From: a virus
IMG/VR virus record: IMGVR_UViG_3300042307_002019
Span: 1 to 48,430 of that record
Direction: 5' to 3' (one strand)
DNA length: 48,430 nt
Shown: piece after piece, positions 15,767 to 23,048 of the stretch
How positions within the stretch are numbered: position 1 is the first letter of the stretch
How the letters are laid out: each line of letters opens with the position of its first letter
The notes under the pieces: generated by a model
The model's database searches: none
What the model was told of the DNA's origin: nothing
The model's input: only the letters and a program-made list of their open reading frames with translations
Program-made: the position numbers and the translations under genes

Positions 15767-16410
15767 AAACTTTTAAGCAATTTTTTACGGAACAATCAGA
15801 AAGCAAGATTGTTGTAATTTTTCCTGGAAGATTCCAGCCATTTCATATCGGTCATAAAAAGCTATACGATTTAGCAAAAAGCAAATTTCCTAATGCTGAT
15901 TTTTATATTACTACAGCAAATCCAACTGCTCAGCAAATTGCTCAAGAACCAGATCGTTATCCATTTACATTCGAAGAAAAAAGCAAAATAATTCAAGCAA
16001 CCGGAATTCCGTTAGACGAAATTATACAAACGTCTACTCCATACATACCAAAAGATTTACTTTCTAAATACAACCCAGAAACAGATAAGGTTGTGTTTTT
16101 AGTTGGGGAAAAAGACATGAAGGAAGATCCTCGTTTTGGTTTTAAACCTTTAAAGTCGGGAAAGCCAAGTTATTATCAACCACTTCAAAATGTAGAAGAG
16201 ATGGTTTCTTTTAAAGATCACGGTTACATCTATGCTCCATCTACAATTACATTCGTAGTTAATGGCAAAACAATTAAGAGCGCTTCTGAGCTCAGAAATA
16301 TGTTTGCTACAGGAGAAGAGCAAGTCAGAAAAGACATTGTCACTGCTTTAGTTGGAAAATATAATCCTGAGGTATACAAAATTCTTTCTAGCAAGTTAAC
16401 AAAAGCTTAA
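15763..16410 (+). CDS. NMNAT/cytidylyltransferase-like protein (HxGH) with capsid-targeting-like N-terminus
   Basis: After a 13-residue N-terminus (MKTFKQFFTEQSE) very like T4 internal-protein targeting peptides, the sequence reads IVVIFPGRFQPFHIGH. This is the class I nucleotidyltransferase signature (GRFQPFHxGH, His28 and His31) of NMN or pantetheine-phosphate adenylyltransferases. Later, SASELRNMF fits the C-terminal (I)SxSxxR motif. The 215-residue length fits the family. Members transfer AMP or CMP to a phosphorylated small molecule, often making NAD. T4-like phage KVP40 also encodes an NMNAT. It is coupled to the ligase-like gene, which suggests a joint role. Confidence 0.85.
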   Translation: MKTFKQFFTEQSESKIVVIFPGRFQPFHIGHKKLYDLAKSKFPNADFYITTANPTAQQIAQEPDRYPFTFEEKSKIIQATGIPLDEIIQTSTPYIPKDLLSKYNPETDKVVFLVGEKDMKEDPRFGFKPLKSGKPSYYQPLQNVEEMVSFKDHGYIYAPSTITFVVNGKTIKSASELRNMFATGEEQVRKDIVTALVGKYNPEVYKILSSKLTKA

Positions 16411-16424
16411 TAAATAAATAAATA
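16409..16424 (+). promoter_or_regulatory. Tandem TAAATA late-promoter-like motifs
   Basis: Overlapping TAAATA units (AATAAATAAATAAATA) fill the space between the NMNAT-like stop and the ATG at 16430, consistent with a T4-type late start for the next gene. The exact functional unit cannot be chosen by eye. Confidence 0.5.
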
Positions 16425-16429
16425 AAATT

Positions 16430-17299
16430 ATGACTAAAAATTTCGACACGCTTCTTGAATCAATGCTAGCTGAAATGATGCCAGCAACAATGATGGATGA
16501 CATGGGAACAATGACTTCAAAGGTAACAAAAAAACTCGAAGAACTTCCTGGCAAATCTCAGCACTGGGGCCCTCTTCAAAAGCTCAGTCCCGAAACTCGT
16601 GGAGAAATCGTAAAAACAATTATTAAAAACGTATTTGCTGATAATGACGAAAACACCTATTCAACTACAATTGACAATCCAGAGCAATTAAAAGATGCTG
16701 TTAAGACTGCAATTAAAACCGTAGCTGAACAAAATCCAGAATTTAAAGCAAGCGGTAAATGGGCTGTACAATTCCTTGCTGATCGTCTAGCTAATAAAGA
16801 ACTTTTGGGCAATGTAAAATACACAACAATGAGCGGAGACGACATTCTTCAAAAAGACGCTACACAAAAAGAAATTAAACAAGCTCTCAGAAAAGCACTT
16901 GAACAAGCCCCAGCAAAAGAAGAAACAGCTGTTGCGCAAGAGCCTGAACAAACAGAAGAAACTGACGCAGAAACAGAAAAAGAAGTAGAAACTGTTTACG
17001 TAAAAGCAGCAGATCTTAATTCTGATGATTCTGATTTACAAAAAGCTTTCAAAAAGCTTCCAGATGATAAAGAAATGTCTTGGGAAGAAGTTCTTAAATC
17101 AATTGGCATGACAAAAGGTATGGCTTTAATTGACGCAGGAGGCCTTTCTGAAATCGAAAAAGAAAAAGAAGTTGGAGAAGAGGAAGACGTACAAGCTTTA
17201 GAATTTGACGACGAAGATACAGCAGATTTGTCAAATTTTGATAAACTGATTGACCCATACTTTAGCACAACTAAAGGAAGCTATAGTTATGAGGATTAA
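16430..17299 (+). CDS. Acidic internal/core-type protein candidate
   Basis: The 289-residue product begins MTKNFDTLLESMLAEMM, a helix with an LAE site that suits T4-type prohead protease cleavage. The body is helical to about residue 160. A Glu/Thr-rich acidic linker follows (EETAVAQEPEQTEETDAE), then a folded-looking region with MSWEEVLKSIGMTKGMALI, then an acidic tail. It resembles scaffold or internal head proteins in composition but I know no specific family. A strong terminator follows, closing the cluster that starts near 12929. Confidence 0.65.
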   Translation: MTKNFDTLLESMLAEMMPATMMDDMGTMTSKVTKKLEELPGKSQHWGPLQKLSPETRGEIVKTIIKNVFADNDENTYSTTIDNPEQLKDAVKTAIKTVAEQNPEFKASGKWAVQFLADRLANKELLGNVKYTTMSGDDILQKDATQKEIKQALRKALEQAPAKEETAVAQEPEQTEETDAETEKEVETVYVKAADLNSDDSDLQKAFKKLPDDKEMSWEEVLKSIGMTKGMALIDAGGLSEIEKEKEVGEEEDVQALEFDDEDTADLSNFDKLIDPYFSTTKGSYSYED

Positions 17300-17326
17300 T
17301 ATATTTTAATAAAACAACTCACAAAG

Positions 17327-17354
17327 GAGCTTGGAGCAATTCAAGCTCTTTTTT
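17327..17354 (+). terminator. Rho-independent terminator
   Basis: The stem GAGCTTG/CAAGCTC (17327-17333 with 17342-17348) has an 8-base loop and is followed by six T residues. It lies 28 bases after the stop at 17299 and just before a new late promoter. Confidence 0.8.
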
Positions 17355-17355
17355 G

Positions 17356-17363
17356 TTAAATAG
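17356..17363 (+). promoter_or_regulatory. Late promoter-like TTAAATAG
   Basis: TTAAATAG sits 8 bases before the gp15 ATG and directly after the terminator at 17327, so gp15 likely has its own late start. Confidence 0.5.
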
Positions 17364-17371
17364 ATATACAA

Positions 17372-18523
17372 ATGATACGTTACACTTTTGATTTTGAACT
17401 GCAGACGATGAGTACTATGTTTCTTAATAGTATGTCGGATATCATGATTAAACGGTTCAATGTTCACAAAGAATCCCGAGATCAAATTAAAACTCGTATT
17501 GTTTATGCTCCAAAGCAACGAGTTTTAGCAGACCTTTCAGACAAAGATCAAAACCTCCAGCTTCCCGTAATTTCTTGTTATATTGGAGGAATAGCTCGAG
17601 ACCAAGGCAGAGTTTTTAATAAAATTCTTGGTACATTTCACACTCCACCTCAAAGTACTTCAAGCATTAATGAAAAGGGAACTCTTCCGATCGACGTAAC
17701 ATACAACGTTTCTATAATGACAAGATATCAGCAAGATATGGATCAAATCTTGTCCCATATATTACCATACGTTAATCCATATTTTACTGTTTCGTGGAGA
17801 ACGCCGAGTAGGCCAGACTTCGAAATTCGTTCGAACGTATTTTGGAACGGTAATGTTAATATTCAGTATCCATATGATATTGCTGCTACTCAAGTTGCAA
17901 GAGTCGTTGCAGATTTATCCTTTACGTTTAAAGGCTGGTTGTTTCAAAATCCAGATGAAATTGGTAATACGTTTACGTTCAATACTGCATTTACAAATAA
18001 CATAGCAAATATTCCAATAGAGTATTTGCTTGAGTCTTCTATCAGTGAATCTACGGATAATGTTGATTATGTTACATATAGCGCAGCTCCTCCTGAACCA
18101 AAAGTGATTGAACCGTACTATTCTTATGTAGGCACGTTTCAACAATTCAATGTTTGGGGTTCTGGCTTTGAGCGAATTGAAAACGTTTATTTGTCTGGAG
18201 CTCCATTGAGCAGTATATCTACCACACAAAATCCTTTTTCAGCTAGCTCAACTCTTTCTGCAGATTATCCTTCATTCTTTGCTGTTAAATTGCTATCTTC
18301 TGAATGGTCTTTTGATAGAGAAAATTTCATGACTTTTGTCATGCCTTCTGCTAATATACCAGGCAAACTCGACATAATTGTAGAAAACCCTGTTAGTTAT
18401 GGAAAATTAATCGGAAACGTAAAAGTTAATAGTTTCAACCCGTTCCCTGTAGGAAGTCACGAGTACAATTCATTTGTTCCATATCAAATGCCGTATCTTT
18501 CAGGAATCGACATTAGACAATAA
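17372..18523 (+). CDS. 15: Tail sheath stabiliser gp15, with C-terminal Ig-like extension
   Basis: Residues 1-200 align by eye with T4 gp15. SIMTRYQQDMDQILSHILPY in this protein corresponds to the T4 segment SIFTRYEDDMFQIVEQILPY, and LSFTFKGWLFQNPD corresponds to LTFEVNGWMYPPVD. gp15 caps the sheath and joins the tail to the head. The protein has 383 residues against about 270 in T4. The extra C-terminal part (about 245-365, with SYVGTFQQFNVWGSGFERIENVY) resembles an IPT/TIG-like Ig fold that could decorate the neck. It stands alone between a terminator and a small gene. Confidence 0.88.
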   Translation: MIRYTFDFELQTMSTMFLNSMSDIMIKRFNVHKESRDQIKTRIVYAPKQRVLADLSDKDQNLQLPVISCYIGGIARDQGRVFNKILGTFHTPPQSTSSINEKGTLPIDVTYNVSIMTRYQQDMDQILSHILPYVNPYFTVSWRTPSRPDFEIRSNVFWNGNVNIQYPYDIAATQVARVVADLSFTFKGWLFQNPDEIGNTFTFNTAFTNNIANIPIEYLLESSISESTDNVDYVTYSAAPPEPKVIEPYYSYVGTFQQFNVWGSGFERIENVYLSGAPLSSISTTQNPFSASSTLSADYPSFFAVKLLSSEWSFDRENFMTFVMPSANIPGKLDIIVENPVSYGKLIGNVKVNSFNPFPVGSHEYNSFVPYQMPYLSGIDIRQ

Positions 18524-18572
18524 ATTTTAGTTGACTTTATTCGAATATTTGGGATTCTTAAATCCTAAACAA

Positions 18573-18794
18573 ATGAATACAGTAATTAAACCAATCGGAC
18601 AAATCACCGGCAAGAAGAACCTCGACTCTAGTCTTACTCTGACTAAAAAGCAAAAGATGCTTGCTCGTCATTTGAATCCTTCGAAGTACGAGTTCATTGG
18701 CTTTGTTGATCGCACCAACGATGCTATTCTTCGTCCTCGTTTTCACAATGTGCGCGACAGCCTTGGCCGCTTTGCAACAGTAACTGAAGCTTAA
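18573..18794 (+). CDS. Small basic hypothetical protein
   Basis: The 73-residue basic product starts at the ATG at 18573. A TTG at 18531 would add 14 residues but has no better ribosome site. It contains MLARHLNPSKYEFIGFVD and FHNVRDSLGRFATV. The codon mix looks more GC-rich than its neighbours, and a strong terminator follows, as for a well-expressed monocistronic gene. TTGACT at 18531 could be a -35 box, but no convincing -10 follows. Function unknown. Confidence 0.7.
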   Translation: MNTVIKPIGQITGKKNLDSSLTLTKKQKMLARHLNPSKYEFIGFVDRTNDAILRPRFHNVRDSLGRFATVTEA

Positions 18795-18813
18795 GAAAAA
18801 ATAACAGAAAAAG

Positions 18814-18843
18814 GCCCTTTGCATGTTGTAAAGGGCTTTTTTT
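18814..18843 (+). terminator. Rho-independent terminator
   Basis: The 7-bp stem GCCCTTT/AAAGGGC (18814-18820, 18830-18836) has a 9-base loop and is followed by seven T residues. It separates the small gene at 18573 from the modification-like operon. Confidence 0.9.
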
Positions 18844-18861
18844 CGTTTATAGTAAGACCAC

Positions 18862-19209
18862 ATGGAAACAACTACTGTTATTATTACACTACAATACGAG
18901 GCCTTTCATAACTGGCAAGGAGTCAAAGAAGCGCTTCCAGACAACCCAGAAATTTTTTTCCTCTTTGATAGACACAGGCACATTTTTCACGTCAGACTAG
19001 AAAAACATGTAACTCACTGTGATCGCGACATAGAAATAATTCTTTTTAAACGTCAAGTTCAAAATTATCTCGAAACCAAATACGGTCGGCCAGGAGAACT
19101 TGGTTCGAGAAGCTGTGAGATGCTCGCAGAAGAACTTCTAACAAAATTTGATTGTTTGACAGTAGAAGTGCTTGAAGATAACGAAAACGGAGCTAAAGTA
19201 TATAAATGA
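18862..19209 (+). CDS. QueD / 6-pyruvoyl-tetrahydropterin synthase-like T-fold protein
   Basis: The 115-residue product has FHNW (His16) and HRHIFHV (His38, His40, His43), which could form the zinc site of QueD/PTPS T-fold enzymes. SRSCEMLAEELLTKF and VEVLEDNENGAKVY match the family's C-terminal half (normally SENLAxxI...VxVxET). The catalytic Cys position differs from classic QueD, so it may be a divergent subfamily with another substrate. QueD makes 6-carboxy-tetrahydropterin on the 7-deazaguanine route. It is the first gene of a coupled operon with a TGT-like protein. Confidence 0.65.
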   Translation: METTTVIITLQYEAFHNWQGVKEALPDNPEIFFLFDRHRHIFHVRLEKHVTHCDRDIEIILFKRQVQNYLETKYGRPGELGSRSCEMLAEELLTKFDCLTVEVLEDNENGAKVYK

Positions 19210-19631
19210 TTTCATTTGTTTGTGGTCAACTTTGTTCTGGAAAGACTCTTTATTCAAAAGCTCTAGCTCATATTTGTGGCGGTATTTATGTAGAGATTGG
19301 AGATATCGTTCGAACTATTAAAGCAACAGTTGATAGAAAAGCTCTTCAGAATTCTAAAGAATTATTCAACAACATTCTACAACATTTAAAAAATCAAATA
19401 AAAGATAATCCTGACACAGATTTTGTGATTTCTGGTGTTAGACAAAAGGAGATTTTAGAGCATTTTGATGATGTAACGTTTCTGTGGGTTGAATGTCCAG
19501 TAAACGAAAGAAAGCGTCGTTACGAAAATCGAGCTCGAGAAGGAGACTCTCAGACGTTTGAAGAAGCTGAGCAAGGAGACATTGAACTTGGAATACTCGA
19601 AGTGAAGAACTATATTTTTAATCAACTATGA
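19206..19631 (+). CDS. P-loop nucleotide/nucleoside kinase-like protein
   Basis: The 141-residue product begins with a Walker A (GQLCSGKT, residues 7-14). FVISGVRQKEILEHF and VTFLWVECPVNERKRRYENR resemble the LID/NMP-binding arginine region of dephospho-CoA and (d)NMP kinases. It overlaps both neighbours by 4 bases. In a putative base-modification operon it could phosphorylate an altered nucleotide, but the substrate is unknown. Confidence 0.75.
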   Translation: MISFVCGQLCSGKTLYSKALAHICGGIYVEIGDIVRTIKATVDRKALQNSKELFNNILQHLKNQIKDNPDTDFVISGVRQKEILEHFDDVTFLWVECPVNERKRRYENRAREGDSQTFEEAEQGDIELGILEVKNYIFNQL

Positions 19632-20419
19632 AATTCTTTTGCATACCACCAAATAAACATCTTGACTTAATGGATAACGGAGACCGCTATTTTGCTTTAG
19701 CGCACATCTACATGCAAGATGAAAACTACAAACGAACATTTTTGAAGATTCGTAGTAGATCACCAAAGGCTTTTATATGCCTCGATAACGGATGCGCTGA
19801 ACACAGTCTTGTTACTGAGGAAGTTCTTTTGAAAATTGTAGCAGAGCTTAAACCAGATGAAGTAATTGCTCCGGACGTTTTGTTTGACAAAGAGCAAACG
19901 CTCAAAAACTTTAAGTCTTTTATAGCAAAGATGTATGAAAGAGGTTTGTTGTCTCATACTTCAATTTTTGCTTGTCCACAAGGAGCAACAAAGGAAGAGT
20001 GGCTGGAATGCTATTCTCAGATGTTAGTTAATCCATTCGTGAAATGCATAGGACTAAGCAAAATAGCAGTTCCTAAGTGCTGGAATAACGCTGAATGGGA
20101 CACAATGATAGGAGAATCTCGCAATCAATGTGTTGCTGAGCTCATGAAACGTCATTGGCTATCAAAGCCGGTACATCTCCTTGGGATGGGAGAACATACA
20201 GAATTTGACTACTATTTGCAAAATAAAATTCCAAATATTCGTAGCTCTGATAGTTGTTATACTATTCTTGCTGCAATTAATGGAATTAATTTTGAAGAAG
20301 GGAATACTACGAGAATTCCTACAACTAATGCATATTTTGATGCAACTCTTAGTAAAGAACAGCAACTGCTTGCTAAGAAAAATATTGAATACCTAAAACA
20401 AAAATACAAAAACGTATGA
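19628..20419 (+). CDS. tRNA-guanine transglycosylase / DpdA-like protein
   Basis: The 263-residue product has motifs in TGT order. CLDNGCAEHS (Asp53, like the TGT DSG site) is followed by PDEVIAPDVLFD (Asp83), FACPQGATKEEW (Gln118), KCIGLSKIAVP (Gly142), PVHLLGMGEH and IRSSDSCYT (Asp208, at the position of the nucleophile Asp in TGT). The TGT superfamily swaps guanine for 7-deazaguanines in tRNA, and the phage DpdA branch does so in DNA. The protein is shorter than bacterial TGT (about 375 aa) and has no Cys-rich zinc site that I can see, which favours a DpdA-like branch. The substrate is inferred. Confidence 0.68.
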   Translation: MKFFCIPPNKHLDLMDNGDRYFALAHIYMQDENYKRTFLKIRSRSPKAFICLDNGCAEHSLVTEEVLLKIVAELKPDEVIAPDVLFDKEQTLKNFKSFIAKMYERGLLSHTSIFACPQGATKEEWLECYSQMLVNPFVKCIGLSKIAVPKCWNNAEWDTMIGESRNQCVAELMKRHWLSKPVHLLGMGEHTEFDYYLQNKIPNIRSSDSCYTILAAINGINFEEGNTTRIPTTNAYFDATLSKEQQLLAKKNIEYLKQKYKNV

Positions 20420-21087
20420 GTAAACTATTAATTGTAACTTGCACAAAAGCTAAAACTGATAAAGAATTTGAACAAAGACCAATTTTTCAAAGTCTTAAAA
20501 AGCAATACGAAGCCAATTCAAATATTAGTTTTCATATTTTTAAAGACAATCAGCGGGGGTTGTCTGACTGCTATAACGATGTTCTAACGGATCCTGCAAA
20601 CGACGACAAAACTGTTTTATTTGTTCATGATGACGTAGTTCTTGAAGATGTATTCTTGTATGAGAAGCTTATTCATAGTCCGTATTCAATTACCGGTCTT
20701 GCTGGTGCTAAAACATTCAATACGCACTCCCACAAGCTAGCCTGGCACTTATCTGCAGAACGCAAAGATTTTGTTGGAGAAGTTGCTCATTATAAAGATG
20801 GAAATGTGTGGACGACCGTGTTTGGCCCTACAAATAGTAGAGCTCTCGTTTTGGATGGATTGTTTATTGCGTGTAAAGTAAAAGATCTTAAAGAAACAGA
20901 GCTAACATTTGATAAGAACTTTAATTTTCATTTTTACGATATAGCTTTTTGTCTGAGGGCAAACGAAAAGAAAATTACGTGCGGAGTTCTTCCTATTCGC
21001 GTTATTCATTACGGAATCGGAGATTCTATGTTGACTCCACAGTGGGAAGAAGCTAATGTCAAGTTTAAACAAACGTATTGCAAATGA
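20416..21087 (+). CDS. GT2-like glycosyltransferase
   Basis: The 223-residue product has a nucleotide-binding start (KLLIVTCTKAK), a DXD-type motif in FVHDDVVLED (residues 69-78), SITGLAGAK, and the C-terminal FHFYDIAFCLRANE plus IRVIHYGIGDS typical of StrF/GT2-family enzymes. It probably transfers a sugar. In this operon the acceptor might be a modified DNA base (compare T4 glucosylation), although T4 enzymes are GT-B; LPS or a virion protein are alternatives. It is coupled by ATGA overlaps. Confidence 0.78.
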   Translation: MSKLLIVTCTKAKTDKEFEQRPIFQSLKKQYEANSNISFHIFKDNQRGLSDCYNDVLTDPANDDKTVLFVHDDVVLEDVFLYEKLIHSPYSITGLAGAKTFNTHSHKLAWHLSAERKDFVGEVAHYKDGNVWTTVFGPTNSRALVLDGLFIACKVKDLKETELTFDKNFNFHFYDIAFCLRANEKKITCGVLPIRVIHYGIGDSMLTPQWEEANVKFKQTYCK

Positions 21088-21611
21088 TTTTAAGCGAGCA
21101 ACACATACAATCGATTACTAATGAGGATGGCGTATACCAGTGCGGTTTAATTAATCGCAGATTTGCTCATTTGTTTTTTGGAGAAGACACTTCTCCAATT
21201 GGTAATGTAGTTGTATTTGAGTCAAAAACTGAGATTGGGTCTTTGAGCTTAGAAAATGCGTTAGTTGTTTGCGGAGAATTGCCGAATACTAGTATGTTTG
21301 GGGGAGTGTGCTTTCAGAGACTATATGCTACTCAGCTTGGATCATTGTTATCCGTAATTACAGGAAAAGAATGCTTCGTAGACGAGAGCTGCATATTTGC
21401 TGACGGTGTTCAAGCATCTCTTTCTGTAACTAATAAAGTTAAAGACTCTATTGTATTTCACATTATATTTCCTATTGACTCAGCAAGAGAAGAGCTTTGC
21501 AGTCTTGCTTTAAAAGAAGAAGATATGAATACGTTTAAAGAAAACGTAATAGAAGCATTTAAGCATTTAACAAAGAGCATTTTTTTGGAGACTCAGCGTG
21601 ACAATTTTTGA
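21084..21611 (+). CDS. Conserved hypothetical, possibly DUF366-like
   Basis: The ATG at 21084 overlaps the upstream stop and is preferred to the TTG at 21078. The 175-residue product follows a pattern I associate with DUF366: RRFAHLFFG, then VVVFESKTEIG, CFQRLYATQLGSLL, and SLSVTNKVKDSIVFHIIF. DUF366 is seen mainly in archaea and its function is not established. The resemblance is from memory and weak. Confidence 0.6.
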   Translation: MILSEQHIQSITNEDGVYQCGLINRRFAHLFFGEDTSPIGNVVVFESKTEIGSLSLENALVVCGELPNTSMFGGVCFQRLYATQLGSLLSVITGKECFVDESCIFADGVQASLSVTNKVKDSIVFHIIFPIDSAREELCSLALKEEDMNTFKENVIEAFKHLTKSIFLETQRDNF

Positions 21612-21942
21612 TTATCTCAAAGACATAATTGTGACCAAACGAGGAGATTTGCCTCTTGATAACTATGTTCCGTTTTTAGTAAACCGTTGGTTGAGTTTTA
21701 TCAATCCAACAGTTTGCTCTGTTATTAATCAGGTAAATCAAAAAACATTACTAGAAGACAAAGAATTACACTACAAATTGCTAATATCATTGTTTCCTAA
21801 AATGAAATACAGTCCCAAAATTAACTACATCAAAAAAGTCAAAGAGGACGAAAAAGACGAAGATGTCAGAATCAAAATAATTGCAGAAAACTTTGAGATT
21901 TCTACAAGAGAAGTAAAAATGCTTTTAAGCGTCGTAGACTGA
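21598..21942 (+). CDS. 62: DNA polymerase clamp-loader small subunit (gp62-like)
   Basis: The 114-residue product starts at GTG 21598. FDYLKDIIVTKRGDLP, FLVNRWLSFINPTVCSVINQ, LLISLFPKMKYSP and the C-terminal alternation of acidic residues and helices follow the short gp62 family of T4-like cyanophages, whose consensus contains NRxLSxxxDxxxxxNxMN and RxRFxKW. With gp44 it would load the gp45 sliding clamp. gp44 is not in the window, so here the gene ends the modification-like operon. Confidence 0.82.
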   Translation: MTIFDYLKDIIVTKRGDLPLDNYVPFLVNRWLSFINPTVCSVINQVNQKTLLEDKELHYKLLISLFPKMKYSPKINYIKKVKEDEKDEDVRIKIIAENFEISTREVKMLLSVVD

Positions 21943-22608
21943 ATCTGTTTCAACTCCTTCTGGATAAGCTACTCTAAGAGAAGCAATTTGGTCCAACATA
22001 TGTTTGACTGATTCCCCTTTTAGAGGTTTTTTTGAACCGTCTTTTAGGGTTGCTACATAAGGACTTTCAGGATCTATGCTGCTAATTTCTCCGTTGCTCA
22101 ATCTACGAAGTGTGAGTACTAGCTTATCGTGTTCAAGAGGACCAGAAATTGGAGCTTTTGTGCTTAAGTCTGGTTTATACTCGCCTTCAGTCATTATGGC
22201 ATTATAGAGATCTTTAAATGAAAATCCTTCTTTCATTGCTTTTTTCTTTTTCAATGCAGCAAAATCAGAGCCAGTAATTTCATCTGGAGGAGGAGCTGCT
22301 TGTGCAATTTTCTTTTGAGCTGAGGAGAGTTTTTTAGTCTTCTTAGCTTCATCTAAATGCTCGTGATTATCCCTACAATCTTGGCAACCATTACAATCAC
22401 ATCCTTTTGCTGCATGTTTGCATGTGCATGTTTTAGTTCCGCGATTGGTCATTACCTCATAAGCTTCAGCTAGCATGTCTTGATCCTTGGATAGTTCCGT
22501 TCTGCTAAGCGTTGGAGCTTGTCTTGTGAGTTGATCTTTAGAAGGAATTGCTTGTTTAGTGATACCTTCATAAAGGTCTGTTAGAGATTCGTTATCTTTA
22601 AATACCAT
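21925..22608 (-). CDS. Hypothetical virion-associated protein with Cys-rich cluster
   Basis: The 227-residue product carries three helix phrases of the same type: SLTDLYEGITKQ, QDMLAEAYEVMTNR and SFKDLYNAIMTE. It also has a Cys/His cluster (CTCKHAAKGCDCNGCQDC) that could bind zinc or iron-sulfur. The late promoter-like motif upstream (22613) suggests late expression. It converges with gp62 (18-base overlap). A head or core protein is suggested by the leader-like helices, but the function is unknown. Confidence 0.68.
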   Translation of the reverse strand: MVFKDNESLTDLYEGITKQAIPSKDQLTRQAPTLSRTELSKDQDMLAEAYEVMTNRGTKTCTCKHAAKGCDCNGCQDCRDNHEHLDEAKKTKKLSSAQKKIAQAAPPPDEITGSDFAALKKKKAMKEGFSFKDLYNAIMTEGEYKPDLSTKAPISGPLEHDKLVLTLRRLSNGEISSIDPESPYVATLKDGSKKPLKGESVKHMLDQIASLRVAYPEGVETDSVYDA

Positions 22609-22612
22609 ATTC

Positions 22613-22621
22613 TTATTTATC
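22613..22621 (-). promoter_or_regulatory. Late promoter-like GATAAATAA
   Basis: The minus strand reads GATAAATAA a few bases before the ATG at 22608, the same spacing class as the gene at 2628. Confidence 0.6.
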
Positions 22622-22656
22622 AGTTGACGTAAGATTTTCTGCGTCTAATTACCCGT

Positions 22657-23043
22657 ATGGAACAAACTCCACATTCACATAAACTAACTAGAGAAAATAA
22701 CGGCCTTCCTGATCTTGATCAATATAAAGATTGTCCACTTCCGGAAGATTATGAAATTACCGAACTTCTTGGTGATGTAATTTTAGCAGAATATGCAGAC
22801 GTTGCAGAAGATGGCAAGAGCCTAGTCCGTAACGGTATAATTTTACCTCATGCTATAGTTGACCAAAAAGCTTGGAGAATCGGCAAAGTACTGTTGGTTG
22901 GACCAGATGCACGCCAAGTAAAAGTTGGACAAAACATTATCTTCCCCGGAGATAAAGGTATTGTTGGTATTCAACGAGGAGGCAGAACTGTTATTTTCCT
23001 CAACGAACAAAGAATTTTCGGTATTTGTTCTGCTAATAATTAA
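22657..23043 (+). CDS. 31: GroES / gp31-like co-chaperonin
   Basis: The 128-residue product has a Cpn10-like core: LLGDVILAEYADV, a probable mobile loop SLVRNGIILPHAIVDQKAW whose IIL tripeptide matches the GroEL-binding IVL, then GKVLLVGPDARQVKVGQNII and a C-terminal VIFLNEQRIFGI. T4 gp31 replaces GroES so that GroEL can fold gp23; the gp23 gene lies 1.4 kb away on the other strand. The N-terminal 30 residues are extra. Confidence 0.82.
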   Translation: MEQTPHSHKLTRENNGLPDLDQYKDCPLPEDYEITELLGDVILAEYADVAEDGKSLVRNGIILPHAIVDQKAWRIGKVLLVGPDARQVKVGQNIIFPGDKGIVGIQRGGRTVIFLNEQRIFGICSANN

Positions 23044-23048
23044 TTTAA

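Noticed and set aside
18531-18572. TTG-initiated N-terminal extension of the gene at 18573
   Set aside because: The TTG falls in a promoter-like TTGACT, there is no ribosome site before it, and the ATG at 18573 gives a compact basic protein.
20416-21087. T4 alpha/beta-glucosyltransferase orthologue
   Set aside because: The motifs (HDDV, FHFYDIAFCLRA) are of the GT-A/GT2 type, not the GT-B fold of T4 DNA glucosyltransferases; only the general role as a glycosyltransferase is kept.
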